A stretch of 64,000 bases of DNA. It comes from Sipunculus nudus (taxonomy: Eukaryota; Annelida; Sipuncula; Golfingiida; Sipunculidae). The stretch is from the NCBI GenBank assembly GCA_026874595.1, contig CM049320.1, positions 49,366,714-49,430,713 of the forward strand. The letters are read 5' to 3'. The notes beneath the pieces are model-generated. The model was given only the letters and a program-made list of their open reading frames with translations, did no database searches and had not been told where the DNA came from. Of the stretch, positions 15,001 to 28,400 are shown in pieces. The translations under genes were made by a program, and so were the position numbers. Numbering within the stretch: position 1 is the first letter of the stretch; the number at the start of each line of letters is the position of its first letter.

Positions 15001-16537
15001 ATAAACAAGAGGAAACGCGTCTACAACGAGCGATAAAAGAGGGGAATATCAAACATGAAATGCAGGTCGACAAGCTGACGAGAGAGAAGGTGAGAACTTA
15101 ACTCGGCTAAAATTGATCTGGTTGCTATATAGCCTAGTTTCCTGTAAAACGATGATTTATATATATGTAAACATTCATTGATTAGTTCAGCGGGTTATGT
15201 ATAAGCTTTTATGTCCCCGCAGAGAACTTTACCACAGTTGGAACTTTTAATTTGAATACACTGTGTGAACAATATAGCTAACGCTTAAAACTCGTATACT
15301 AGTATGTCAATATCCCAGGCCCATGAGACTGTGAAATATATACTGATGTATACCCTCCGAAGGCAGCGGGTATTCACCACAATCATCCCAGATCTTCTTT
15401 TCTTGTAACCGCTGTTTATCAAGATTCTTATTCAAGAAGTGGGTTCCATCACCAGGGCTGACACAGAGCAAAGACATGTGACCAGACCGTTTCTTGCACA
15501 GGGCCAAGAATAAGGGCAACGAGAACGGATCGCATGTTCTACATTTGGAGCTTGATGCACAATGTATTACAACTCTCTCATTAGTATGATTACTCTGTGC
15601 AAGCCCTGGTGGTGCCCCCCTAATTGCAAATGGAGATTGCGCTTCTGACTGCGGTGTATGTACCGCTGCGTGTGGATCGTAACTAGTGTTAAGGTGTCAA
15701 CCTCAATGGACACTGTGTTGATATCTTAGTAACAAATCAGGACACACCAACCATTTTGTTGCATTCATCACTCTGTTAAAAAAAATTAAAACGTTTTTAT
15801 CTTTACGTGGCTAAAATCATATATTTGAATTTCACTCATGTCTATTTAAATGTTACAGGACGCAGTCTGCCAGGACTTACAGTCACAGATGGACCGGTTG
15901 CGACATGACCACCGCCGAGAGCTCAACGACACCAACAGAAACTTCCAGATGCAACACAAAAGACTCGAAAACGAAATACTTCAGCTTAAACGAGGCCACG
16001 AACAAACATTAATGCTGGCGGAGGCCAGGAAACAACAGGTCTGTAATATTTGAAACATCATAGGTAAAGCCCATAATCACAGTTAATACCAACTTCAATT
16101 TACACGTATACCACAGAGTTTGAAACAAACATTAAAGGTATTTAAACTAAAGAATGATAAATTCATATTCTACTTTGATGATAGGAATAGCTGTCAGTAC
16201 ATTCGCTGTATCGATTATTTATAAAACATGGGCGCATAATTGTTTCAACGATATTGTCCATTGATAAAGGTATGGAATACTTGTTTTATGTAAAAGTCAT
16301 ACGACAGTAAATATATGACCACCCTCTGCTCTATTTATTTGACAAAAAGTCTGATACATCTGGTTTTTTCCACCTCGCGTTACCTTGATGAGGAACTTGT
16401 TAACATCAAAACGGTTATATGACGGTCTTCTATGTACTGGTGCAGTATTGGCCTGATAGACAAAATTTCCTGTTGAGCTTTCTCTCTCTCAGTTTATATT
16501 GTTTGTTTCTCTGTCACTGCCTGTCTGTCTCTTTCTT

Positions 16538-16595
<58 letters not shown>

Positions 16596-19139
16596 ATATA
16601 TCTATATATATATATATATGACTTACTCAGGAGCAGTCTGTGCTGGAGGAAGATAAGGACGCGCTGCTTTCTGAGATGGAGTGTCTGAGAGCAGCTATAG
16701 TTGACTTGGAGGAGGAGCGTGACAGATTGAGGATGGACGGAGAAACAAGACGAGATGCTGATCAGAAAACAATTGATAGTCTGGAAGCTGAGCTCAGAAT
16801 CTCACGTCAACAGATACAGGATAGGTGGTAAATAATGCCAAGAAATTTAACGTCGGTGATACATATCCTTAGCCAGTTGAAATAGTCTGGACCTGTCACG
16901 CTTATGATTTTATCGTTAGAATATTATGGATTAGCTATGTCGTCGCTAGATGACAGCAACTGCGACTGAAATAATTTGTGTAAACCCTGAAAAAATACTC
17001 GTCAGTCATAATTTACTGATGCCCATGGACGTTATCTGTGCGTTAATTGTGTGGAACCCTCCATGCAGGTCTTTATTTAAAATTAATAAGTAACCAAGGT
17101 AACCATGTACTACAACTCTTTTAAGGAACAGTAACGGATAATTACCGTTTATATAGTTATAGAAGTTATACTGTTATACAAAACCATTTTGGTCAAGTTC
17201 TTTGGTTAGACATTTTTAGACTATTTTTATTTTAAACAGTTCTGGTTTTGAGAAGCAAATCATGGAACTAGAAACTAAACTCAGGGATCAGCAACGCCAC
17301 CTGACGACAACGCAGCGTGAATTAGAACGTTTTAAGGACCAACTAGATGAATCAGAAACACAAAGAGTGACGGCACAGATGGAATTGAAAAACACGAAAC
17401 GTAGAATACAGGAAGGCAAGTACTGCCATGGTCAATACTATTTAACATGTTATATGTTATTTTATATTTATGAAAATTCCAGTATGCATATTGTTGGTAT
17501 AGACGCGTTTTCAAAGTTCCCCACTAGACATGTAGACTAAAAATTCATTGCACATCAGAGGTGTCACCTAGAGCTGACACGTTCCATCTGCCAGAACTTA
17601 ATGCAAAACAAATTTTACTTGCAGTCATCTGAGTGCACTAATCTTTCGTTTGATGGAATAATTAAACCAGATTTTATTTCTAGACCTGCTTGTGTTTTAT
17701 ATAAAGGTAGAGCGGATTACTGTGGTTGTCTTCTTATTTGCGGGGGTTTCAAATTCGCTTAGATGCAAAAACCGCGACCCTTTGCAGGTGCGAGCTAACG
17801 TCGGCGGACGCGCCCGGCAGTTTTTCCTGTTCCCCCGGCACATAACTGGAAAGTGTCAGTGCCCGTTGGGCAGTAATATCTAAAAATTACGTGTATGCGT
17901 GCCAAGTTAGATGACATCCAGTGCCGTTTAAAATGAATATTGAGTAGAAGGTACTCTTTCACATTGAGCCGTATTATTCAAGTTAATGAATAAAATTTGC
18001 CACAAAAGTAGTGAACGTAGCCGCTAGGGTTGCGCCACCTTGTTATTATATAAGGGACTAATTCTGGAAAATCATGACGCGACAAACGATGTATGATTGG
18101 CTAGAGATCACGTGAATGTTGAATATATTTGAAAGGTCACAGTTCATTTGGGGCCAAAGTGCCGTAAAACAGTGGAATATTATGTTTTGCTTCAGATTTT
18201 AACTGTGAGAAACTGAATACGGTTCCTTATGGAACTTCCTATATGGAAGTAATTTGCAACATAAACGGCACTCAAATTATTCTTGGCACATCCCTGCCTT
18301 TGATACTGAAACATGGGGGCTCCTACAGGCGTCCCTTGTTTGTTGAGCAGGTGATTACGACTCGACCTTTAATTAACAAGGGTAAGATACCCTTATCAAG
18401 ACAGGTTCCCTGAACAAACTTAATTAATATACCGTTTTGTGTTACAGGTTGGATTCTCGACACACCTGAATAACATTTGAGTTGATTTAATGAGCCTCGG
18501 CCCTGAACTTATTACAGCCATGCTTCCAGCAGGCGTCGGCTCAGCCGTCTGTTAATTTTCGAACCTGCGATATCCGGACAGAGAAATAGTAAACCTAGAT
18601 AATAGTGTAATCACCGGTTAATGAAATTATTTCTGCTAATAAAATATACTACTAGACCAATGATTGAGCGCGAAAAAGGAACCCAATGAAACTTTTAAAA
18701 ATATAAAAACCGCGAAAATAAATTCAGCCCCGCCGATATAAAGGCAACCACAGTATATGATAAAGCTCATGCATCAATTATTAATGACTAAAATTCATGT
18801 TTAATTCAATCTTACCATGGCTCTTCATGCTTGTTTAGAGATAATCCACTGAAAGCAGTCTGTGCAGATTTTGTTTAACGCAGAATATACATACAATAGA
18901 AACTTATTAGAATGCAACTATATTTCATATACGCATGAAATTCTTTGTCAAAAGATAAAAGATAGACAATCAGACAAAGCCTTGTTCACTCGATTCTGGT
19001 CTTTTAAGGTTATTAACTCCTTATTTACACTCATATAACAGGGGCGTAGCCAGGGGGGGGGGGCGCAGGGGGCCATGGCCCCCCGCCCCCGGTCGCATCT
19101 AGTCCTCGCCGTCCTTTCGGAATTTCACTTAAGCTAATA

Positions 19140-19195
<56 letters not shown>

Positions 19196-22100
19196 TTAAA
19201 TGGGCTTTGCTATCAGTATCGGATCCGGAATGGGGGCCTTCGGCGCGCGGCCCTCCCCCTGTGCTGCAATATCTCTCCTTTCATCTAATTTCCCAATTTT
19301 CGTGATTAATTTTCGTTTTTGATATTTCTTTTTGTTAGTTAGCAATTAGATTTTATTTAAGTTATCTTCAGTTTATTACTTTCAAATTCATTAGTAAAGG
19401 ATGAGGATATTAATGAACAGAGCACCAGACCCTGGTTGGGGTCGACAGTGAACAATCTCACTGCTCCTCTGGTGATACCGGTACTCGCGATCTGTCCTCT
19501 TAGAAGTCTTCTGTACTGTCGAGACCAGGGGCACCGGTAAAATGCAAAGATTAAAGCCAAAAAATAAATATTGAAAGGTATGGTTCTCAGGCATCGTCCG
19601 CGTCAATTTTTACTCCCCACATCCAAATGTTAAATTTTGATTTTCATCTTTCAAGAAGATAAAATAATACAATTTAATAAGATTTCCTTTGTTATGTACC
19701 TGTTTAGAAAAAGTTTCTGTTATTTTCAAGCTTTTGCCTGATCATATAATACCCCCTCCCATACCCTCCCCATGTACCTGTAAGTTACTTTTACAAAACC
19801 ACGGTTCATAATTGAAAATTAAAAAAAAACATGTTTTCATACACTAAAATATATAACGTATAGTAATAATAATAATAGTAAAGATAATAAAAATAATAAG
19901 ATATACATACATATACACGTATATATAACAGTTTTCATAGTACCCATACATGCATATAAGCACCCATTTCAATACCTCCCCCTTGTATTTGTAACTTACC
20001 TTAATGAAACCATGGTTCATTATTGAAAATTAAAAAAACAAAAACACATTTTTATACACTAAAATATATAACGTATAGTAATAATAATAGTAATAATAAT
20101 ACTATATACATACATATACATGTATATATATAACAGTTTTCATAGTACTCATATACATGCATATGAGCAACCCCCCCCCCCCCCCCCCCCCCGTTTTCGA
20201 ATTTCTCGATCCGCCACTGATCATGGCCCCCTCAAATATGAAAGTTGTTTATGAATTTAATGATAATTATTGATACTGGTAATTATATTATTTGGTTTGT
20301 ATATACAGAAGAAGAAAATGCAATGCGAACTGAAAAGCTGATGTCAGAACTCAAACAAGAGATCCAGGAAAAGGAACAAGAAAGGTCAAGGACGGACGAG
20401 ATATATGAAAGTCTTCGACGGAATGTGCGGCAGCTGGCCTCCCAGAAGTCCGAGCTGTCTATCAAATTGTCACGTGAACGACAGCAGGCTGGTGGTGAGT
20501 ACGCGAAATTTGTATATTGTATATTAATAATAATTGGTAATTTGTAAAGTTTGAAGTGAACTGAGATATGTCAATCATGGTAAAGTGTGAACTGACAGTA
20601 AACTGATATTGCCAAATTGTATTAGTTATTTTATAAGACTATTGCTCGTAGGAATCAGTTTTCGTATGCATCTGTTCGACTTATCATTTATCATTTTGGA
20701 ATGATTTATAAACCCTATTGAATATCTTACAGTTGTTTATTCCTAGACGGTGAGACAGTGGATGTATGCTAATGTTGTTAAAAGCCGCATTGTGGCAGAG
20801 GTCTTACGGATTGTTATTGCAGAAGGGCATCCAGCATTAGGTAATAGAAAGTAATCAAATTGACACAATTGACACAATGTACTAACTCAAACATATAATG
20901 TTCAGTTCTATCAGAAAAGAACGCCCGTGCAGAAAAACAGATTTCTGACCTCCGTTACAAGCTGCAGGAAGCGGATGAGTCGTACATGGAGGCCAGACGT
21001 GAGCTGCAGGAGCTGCGGTGCCTAATCCGCCTGCTGGACGGAGAGAGACAGATGCTTGGGACGGAAGTGGAAGAGCTACAAGCTAGGGTCGCTTGTGATG
21101 AAGAAAAAGAAAAACAGGCCAGGAAGGAAGCTTATAAACTGAAACAGAAGGTAATGAACTTACTTTATACCGTTAGAGAGATACTGTAATACTGTTTTGA
21201 CACTCAGCTAATTACTCAAATCTTATCTTTGAAGCATCAAAAACTTTAAGAAACACACTGAAGCAAATGATGAATATCAAAGCCAAGCACTGTAAATGTA
21301 ATTTTAAACAATCTTATAACAGAGAGGAGTACTGTAAATTGCAAACAAAAAATATAAAATGTTTGATTCCTATTATACTTTATAAGAGTATAAACTATTG
21401 AGATATATTCAGAATATTAATATCTCCAAGATTAGATTTTCATATATGAGTGGATTTGTTGTTTCATTAAATGAATGGTAAATCGTTAATATTTCACAAT
21501 TCATGCAATGATGTCTTACATTTTAAGGTGACAGAAGTTGAAGCGAGTAAAGAGGCTCTGAAACAAGAGCTTAAACAGATGCAGAAGAAAGTTGGAAATT
21601 TAGAAAAAGAAATCAATACAAAAGTTACAGAATTTAAATCAGAAAACGAACAAAGTCACGGAAACCAGAGGAAATTGAAAGAAGAACGTAATAATCTGGA
21701 ACAGTCATTGAAGAAATGCAACGAAATGCTAAAAGATCTGAGACTTAAACTGAATGGGGCCGAGGGAAGAGTTGAAGCTCTCGAGTCAGAGTTAACACGG
21801 GTAGATGGAGATAAGCGGGATGCCGAACATAAGTTTAATTCTTTGTTATCTAGTCTCAAACGTACCATTGGATCCCGGAGTGATGTGTTTCGTCCAGAGA
21901 AAGGGTCAAGATCCAGAAGTGCTAGTCCCGAGTTTCGAGGTTCCCAAGGATTCAGGCCGATGAGGGGTAAGTTGCTCAATCATATCCTATATCCTATATC
22001 GCACTGATAAGGAAATATGCAATTAGACGCTTAAACCATTTGTACTTATTAACTTCTTAAGGTTAACAAAATGGAGGTTTATTTTGACGAAAACATATGT

Positions 22101-25100
22101 ATATTGAATCAAGCAAAAACGCGCCGTTGTTCAGTTCATTCTGTTAGGTAAACAAGGAAAATAACCTCCCAGTGTAAGGTTATTTCGGAAAAAAACAAGT
22201 TATGTGTTTTGTTTAAAACAGCAAACATTTACACCCTACATTCACACCAAAATACTTATATGATATAAAGCATCCCCCAAACAATCAATAAAAAGTAGCT
22301 TGATGCGCCCAAGGAATCAACGTCGCCAAACGTAAGCCACTTTCTGAATAGGTTTATCAATTGATATTTTATCTTAATGTTAGGTATGGTTTTCAAACAT
22401 GTTTATCTCATTCTCTTCGTGTATTCAGCTCCTACCTTTGAGGAGATAGCGAGGCGGGGCCGGCCACCGTCCGGAAGGTTAAGAGGCAGCAGAACAAGTC
22501 TATCTCCACACAAGCGTTCATATTCATCACCTCGTTGTGAAAAACCTGAGGATAGGAAACCTGTTGATATTGATAGTGTAACAGCAGGCCTCCGGGATGT
22601 CATGCAACAGCTGGCCCAGGCAGAAGCCTCCAGGGTAAGAACATGTATGAGAAAAAAAAATAACATCTAGGCTGACAGCGATAGAATGTCGGTAGTTTGT
22701 AGAAGTCTTAAGTAACATAATTGAATGACGCCTCCTTTGCAAATTGTTAAAGTCTAATCTTCTCTCCTCCCCCTCCCGTATATTGATACCTCAATTTACA
22801 GTATACATTTGAAAACACGTTTTATGTTTCATTTGTCAAAACCTGCCATACGTAAAATGTTTGGTTCAATATGTGCTCTCAATAAAACTAGCGGTATAAT
22901 TTTTATTGCAAATGCGACGTGCGAAATTGGGACTTTTTCGTTTATACGAAAAAAATATATCAGAACCCATGAGTGGTTGCGGGATTTTTGCAAGGGCACG
23001 GTAATACGACAGGAAATTACACCGGGGACAATCTCTTGCTGGGTATACATCTGCGCAGCGAGTTTGTTGGGCATTAGATTCTAAGCTTTCAAGTAGATGC
23101 CGGAGTAACTCACTGAGGATAACCGCGCCCCCATTCGCAAAAAAATGTAAGGATGATCGGTGTTTTGTCAAGGCATGGCTGTGATGATAACAGTAATGGA
23201 CAATGATGGAAAGCCATTGAATAAAGCTTTATAAAATTGCTGTTTAAACATAATAAAGAAACATTTCAATTATAGATATATGGTTCATTTTTTTAATTTT
23301 TACACTACTGCAGGACAATTTAACCACTACTTTGAAAGCTAAAGAAGCTGAGCTCAAGGAAACGCAGGAGCGGGAGGTCTTTAACACCAAGCAGTTAGAG
23401 CATTTCAAATCATCATTAGGAGCAACGGAAGAAGGTCCGTATATTAATAAATACGTGTGTGTAGTTAAATATTTGTAACGGTATATATTTTTCATATATA
23501 TTAATATAAGTTTTGTTACGAAGACAAATTTTTCAGGGGGAAATTCTGGGCCGGGATTCGAACCCATGTCGGTGGCGCACAAATCTGTCGTACCAACCGC
23601 TTCGCTAGAAAAGCCAGCCTCACTAGCGAGACATTTCGGTCCGGTTTTATGTCACCCCATAACACACCCCCCTCTTAAGAGCGTTCTGCTATCAGAACAA
23701 GACTAATTATCCCAGGAGTCACACTTTGGTGAGCTTATTCCCTTTTGTTAGGAAGACAAATTGTTAAGGGAAATATTGGGCCGATCCCGGATTCGAACCC
23801 ATGTCCGTGGCGCACAAGTCCGGCGTACCAACGACTTCGTTAGAAAAGAAAGCTTCACTAGCGAGACAATTCGGTCCACTTTTATGTCACCCCTTAAGGC
23901 ATTAATCTTTGATGGAGTACCGTGTTATCCTAACATCAGGCTTAAAGATTTGTATTTCAATACAAGAAATGCTGTTACGAGCCATAATGTAATAACCGAC
24001 CCATATTGTAATAACGGGCAATACTTTAATAAAAACGACCCATATTGTAATAACCATACCTTGCCCATATTGTTATAACACTGGCGATCTGTCGTTTGAG
24101 AAAACCTTCTAAAATGACAGACATTTTAGTTCCTCATTAGTATAACAGGTGCAGTCATAATGGAACGTCACTGGAACTCAACATTTATGTTGTCTACGAA
24201 TATTTGACACGAATTTAATCATAATCTTCTAAACTTAATTTTTTACAATCTTGGCATTTTTGTCCCTTTTATCCCCCACCATGCTGATTACAACAAATGT
24301 GAGGTAAAGTTATTACAATGTTACTCATTTATTATTACAATATTGGCCAAAATTATGGTATTGGCCGTTTTTGCAAAAAAATAATATGGGACAGTTATTA
24401 CAATATGCGTCGTAACAACGACCCATAATGTAATAACCGTCCCATATTGTAATAACGACCAATATTGTAATAAAAACGATTTATACTAATATAATTTCAA
24501 ACTGCCAATATTGTAATGAAACTAAACAATATTGTTCTTTTTCCAGTCTAAGAACATTAGCATATCTGACAATGACTAATTTACTGAGCTATCTAACAAA
24601 CACAGATATATGCATCTTAAGATTTTCTTAGTAAAACGGATGGATTGCCCTTGAATTTCTATGCATAATTATCTTGAAGAACGTGAAATGCTCATTTTTT
24701 TTATTTTAAAAAGTTTCTACTTTTATTTTTTAGAATAATATTTACCCTAAACTTCATTTATTAGGCCTCCTTCCGTAGGGAGGTGACGTTTCTAGTGGTT
24801 TATGAGTTTATTTCTTTATCAAGATTTGGGGCTAAATATATAAATTGACTTTCTTAGGTCCCCCGAGAATTAATTTTCTTTCATTCTTCTGCCCTTGTGT
24901 GAGCATAAAAATCTCTTTTCAAAAACTGACCTTTGGCTGCAATATTAGTCACGGGAGACAGATTTGCACCTGAAATTTATGTTTGAGCTTGACCTTATTT
25001 CCAAGCTCTTGCACTAAATCCGATCAACCATTATTGCTCGATTCTGTCCCAGTTTGATTTAGCTCTCCAATATGGCTGATTATCCACAACTTACTTTGGG

Positions 25101-25419
25101 TCAGAATAATTTTGACAGGTAATATATTTGCAGCTGGTGTTTATTTTGGACCATAATTTAATTTTTCAAGCCATTTTTTAATGGAGCTTTCCTTATACAT
25201 AGGCGCTGGAACAGCAAATTTGCTTGGGATGCAAAATATAAAACATGGTTGGAAGATGTGTTATTCACACATATACACACACACACACATATATATATAT
25301 TATTAGTATATTATCTTTAATGGACTCAGGCACTTAATCAGACCCTAGAAATTTACCTAAGAAATATATATTTTGGTGTTTTTAGCAAACAAAAATTACA
25401 TTCAAAACGTGTTTTTGTT

Positions 25420-25483
<64 letters not shown>

Positions 25484-28400
25484 ATATATATATATATTCA
25501 TTTTATAAATTATCCTGTTTATCCTGTTTAAATACTTTACCATCCCATCAAAACACTGATTCAACAAAAGGATAAACATGACTCTTGGCCATATTTTGCT
25601 CATATAAGCTTGGTTATCCGCATTTTGGTTCATTTAAACAGATAGTGATTATATAAATTCAGTTGCTTTTCATACCTGTATGTTCACTTACACATACCTG
25701 TTATCTCGTGTCACGAGAAGTCAATATTTAAAATGTCTAAGATAATTTGCATGAAATTTGAATTATCAAATTATTGGTCGTTTTATCCACCTGCGATTTA
25801 ATTACAAAACTGGCCGTTTCGACCACTTGCAATTTTATTACAATGTGGGCAGAGCATGGTTATTTCAATATGGGCCGTTTTTATTACAATATGGGACGGT
25901 TATGACATTATGGGTCGTAACAAATGCCTCTTTCAGAGATCGCTATTTCTACAGCTGCTCTTCCCCGTATATTTTGAAAAGTAAATGATATCTCTTACTT
26001 CTCTCACCCTTGATATCGTTTATCATGTTTTTTTTTATAAATAGTGATTTCATGTTGATAATTCTCACATGTTAAAATATATAGTTTTGGCCGCACGTTA
26101 GATTGTGTTCTGTCCCCAGCGTATTTGTGTGTGGTTGTTCAATGACTCTTGTAAGATTTTTTTGCTGATTTGATGTGATTACAATTAACAGAAAGGTGTC
26201 AAACCAGAGATAGGCTATCGTCAGTCGAAGCCAAATTAGAAGAGATTGAAGATGATGTAAAGAGGAAAGACAGGGAGAACAAACGGTTAGAGGAGAAAAA
26301 GAACGATTTGGAGCAAGAAATCAAAACCCTAGAAGCCGATAGAACGCAACAACAGGTATTACTTGATCCGGATATTGTCTGGGCTATCTTGTTTGCATTT
26401 ATTTCCGTGTTTTATATTGCGTACATTATATCTGTGCATATGAGATATGTGTAACTTACTCCAACCCAGTTTTGTTAACATTTTATAAGATGATTTTAGC
26501 TTAAGCAACAAGCATTTCATTCACTATTATTACTCAAAATGAGTAACCTAGTTAACACTGTATATACTTTAAATATGCAAGTCGTTATTTTCAGAGTAAC
26601 ATAATGCATATTGCTGTTTTGCAGCAGTCGCATCTCGTTCAGTTACAGTCACTCAGGCAACAGGGGGATGAAGAGAGAGACGCCTTCCGTGTTCAGCTTG
26701 ATGATGCAGAGACGAGATGTGCGCAGCTGGAGATGACACGACGAACAATGGAAGGTGACATGCAGAGACTGAAACTGAATTTGAACGACACGGAAGCACA
26801 TAATAAGGTGGTAATCCATAACGTGTGTGTGCGAGTGTGACTTCTTTTTATAAATATAATGAACAGTTTTGGTGGCAGTGTGTAATATGGCTAGAAATTT
26901 ATCTTTATTTCATATTTAATACCAGAAACAACGGCCACGTAGGTACAGTCGATGTCCCGGCTGTTCCTCACATGACCTCATTGCCACTCAAGCTTACGTA
27001 ACACTCACTCGCTCATTATTTCACCCTGTAGATTTGTTTTGGATATTTTCTTGGCATAACCAACAATACGCTCAAATTTGAAGAAATAAATTACAGCTTT
27101 TCCTTGTTTTACCTTTAAATATAGTTCGCACTTCGGTAACCATGTGTCACATGTAGACGTGTGTAAGACCGATTTTCACTGCAGAACCTGAAGGACAAGA
27201 CCAACAAGTTAACCTGTCAGATACAAAGCCTGGAGGAGAAGTCGCTGTCTCTGCAGTCCTCTGTGGATCGTCTCTCTGGTTTAGTTGCCAAGACGGAGGC
27301 CGAGAGAGACTCCGAGAAAGATAAGGTGGGGGTCAGAATGATACACTCTACGCTCTTATACCATAAGGAAAAGGAGAATCTGAATGTACCACTGTTATTG
27401 TGATGAAATAAGTGAACTATTCATTGCGTTCGAAGAAAACTTCTGTCACTGTTGTAACGTATTCTATATTTCCACTGTATCTTCATATTATCAGTGTGAA
27501 TCACGTGTTCATCCCAAGATTATTAAATGTCTTCACGATATATTCTTGGGTTTGGGAATGTTTTTGACTCCATCATACATTATCTAATTGTCCGGTTTAT
27601 CTATTTTATCCGATTGGTTTGGAAAACAGCTGAAAGTCTTTAGATAACGAAAATCTTTAAATTAAAATATCAAATAAAAGGTTCATGGATTAACAAAATA
27701 TTGAACAACATTTTCCCTTTTAGCACACGATTTATAGGGACATTTAGGTTGAAACAGCTTTCCATGGAGTGAGAACGTTCGGTTTGATATTTTGTTTTAT
27801 TCAGGTACAAAAACTGAACGAGTCCTTGGCAATACACTCAGACAAGTTAAAGGAGGCAGAGGCAAGTGAATACAAACTTAAACAGGCGCTTACATCTGCC
27901 GAAATGGAGAGACGGCTGCTGATGGAACGATTGGATGCTGCGCGCGCAGGCCTCACCGACACTAAGAAACAGAACCACAGCCTGATGGAACGAGTTCAGG
28001 AGCTACAGGCAGAGCTTTTGCAGTCAGAGGCGCAGCGTATAGAGCTGGAAAGTCAGGCTTTACCATCTACTCAGGTGGGAGGGGTCAGAGTCGATCAATA
28101 CATGTTATATTCTTAAACCTTTTGATCAAATTATTTTAAGATATTGTTATGTATTTAAGGTCATGTTCTAAATCTTAATACAGTAATGTTTTACATGGAG
28201 AATTGCAAATGGATGGTTTTGTTGCCCAATGTTGTTCCTGTAGTACAATTCATCATTTTCAGTAATCCGAGTTCTTTCCTATCTCGTCATTATATTTAAA
28301 CCTGTACTTCCAACTTTATATTTTTCGATCATTTATTTTTCTCATTGATATACCAAAGGTGAAGGCTTAGAGCTGTGTTAACACTGTGATGCACAATAAA

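Larger units (their letters stand above)
19049..20219. mobile_element. 1.17-kb element with GGCG(T/G)A...CCAG-type inverted ends
   Basis: It starts CAGGGGCGTAGCCAGG plus a G tract and ends with a C tract plus TCGATCCGCCACTG. Inside are a (TA)n tract (19144-19192), a truncated copy of another element (19554-19749), and an approximately 200-bp direct duplication (19761-19970 and 19971-20170). The 'taccctcc...catgtacct' stretch of the duplicated unit also occurs in the 53051-53661 element, so the two belong to one family. No open frame of note. Confidence 0.55.
17416..20308 (+). other. Rootletin intron 24 (GC-AG), repeat-rich
   Basis: The intron runs from GCAAGT to 'tacag'. The first 1.6 kb holds no recognisable gene or repeat. 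The rest is a mobile element with a second element and a TA tract inside it. The gap-free alignment of the flanking exons with vertebrate rootletin argues against a hidden exon. Confidence 0.8.

Noticed and set aside
22809-23171. Overlapping ~90-codon frames on both strands in rootletin intron 28
   Set aside because: Both strands are open over the same stretch, composition is not protein-like, and they interrupt a well-phased intron.
23515-23896. Two tRNA genes
   Set aside because: A and B boxes are present, but the flanking sequence does not give a complete cloverleaf with paired acceptor stem by eye. The paired, similar copies fit a SINE.
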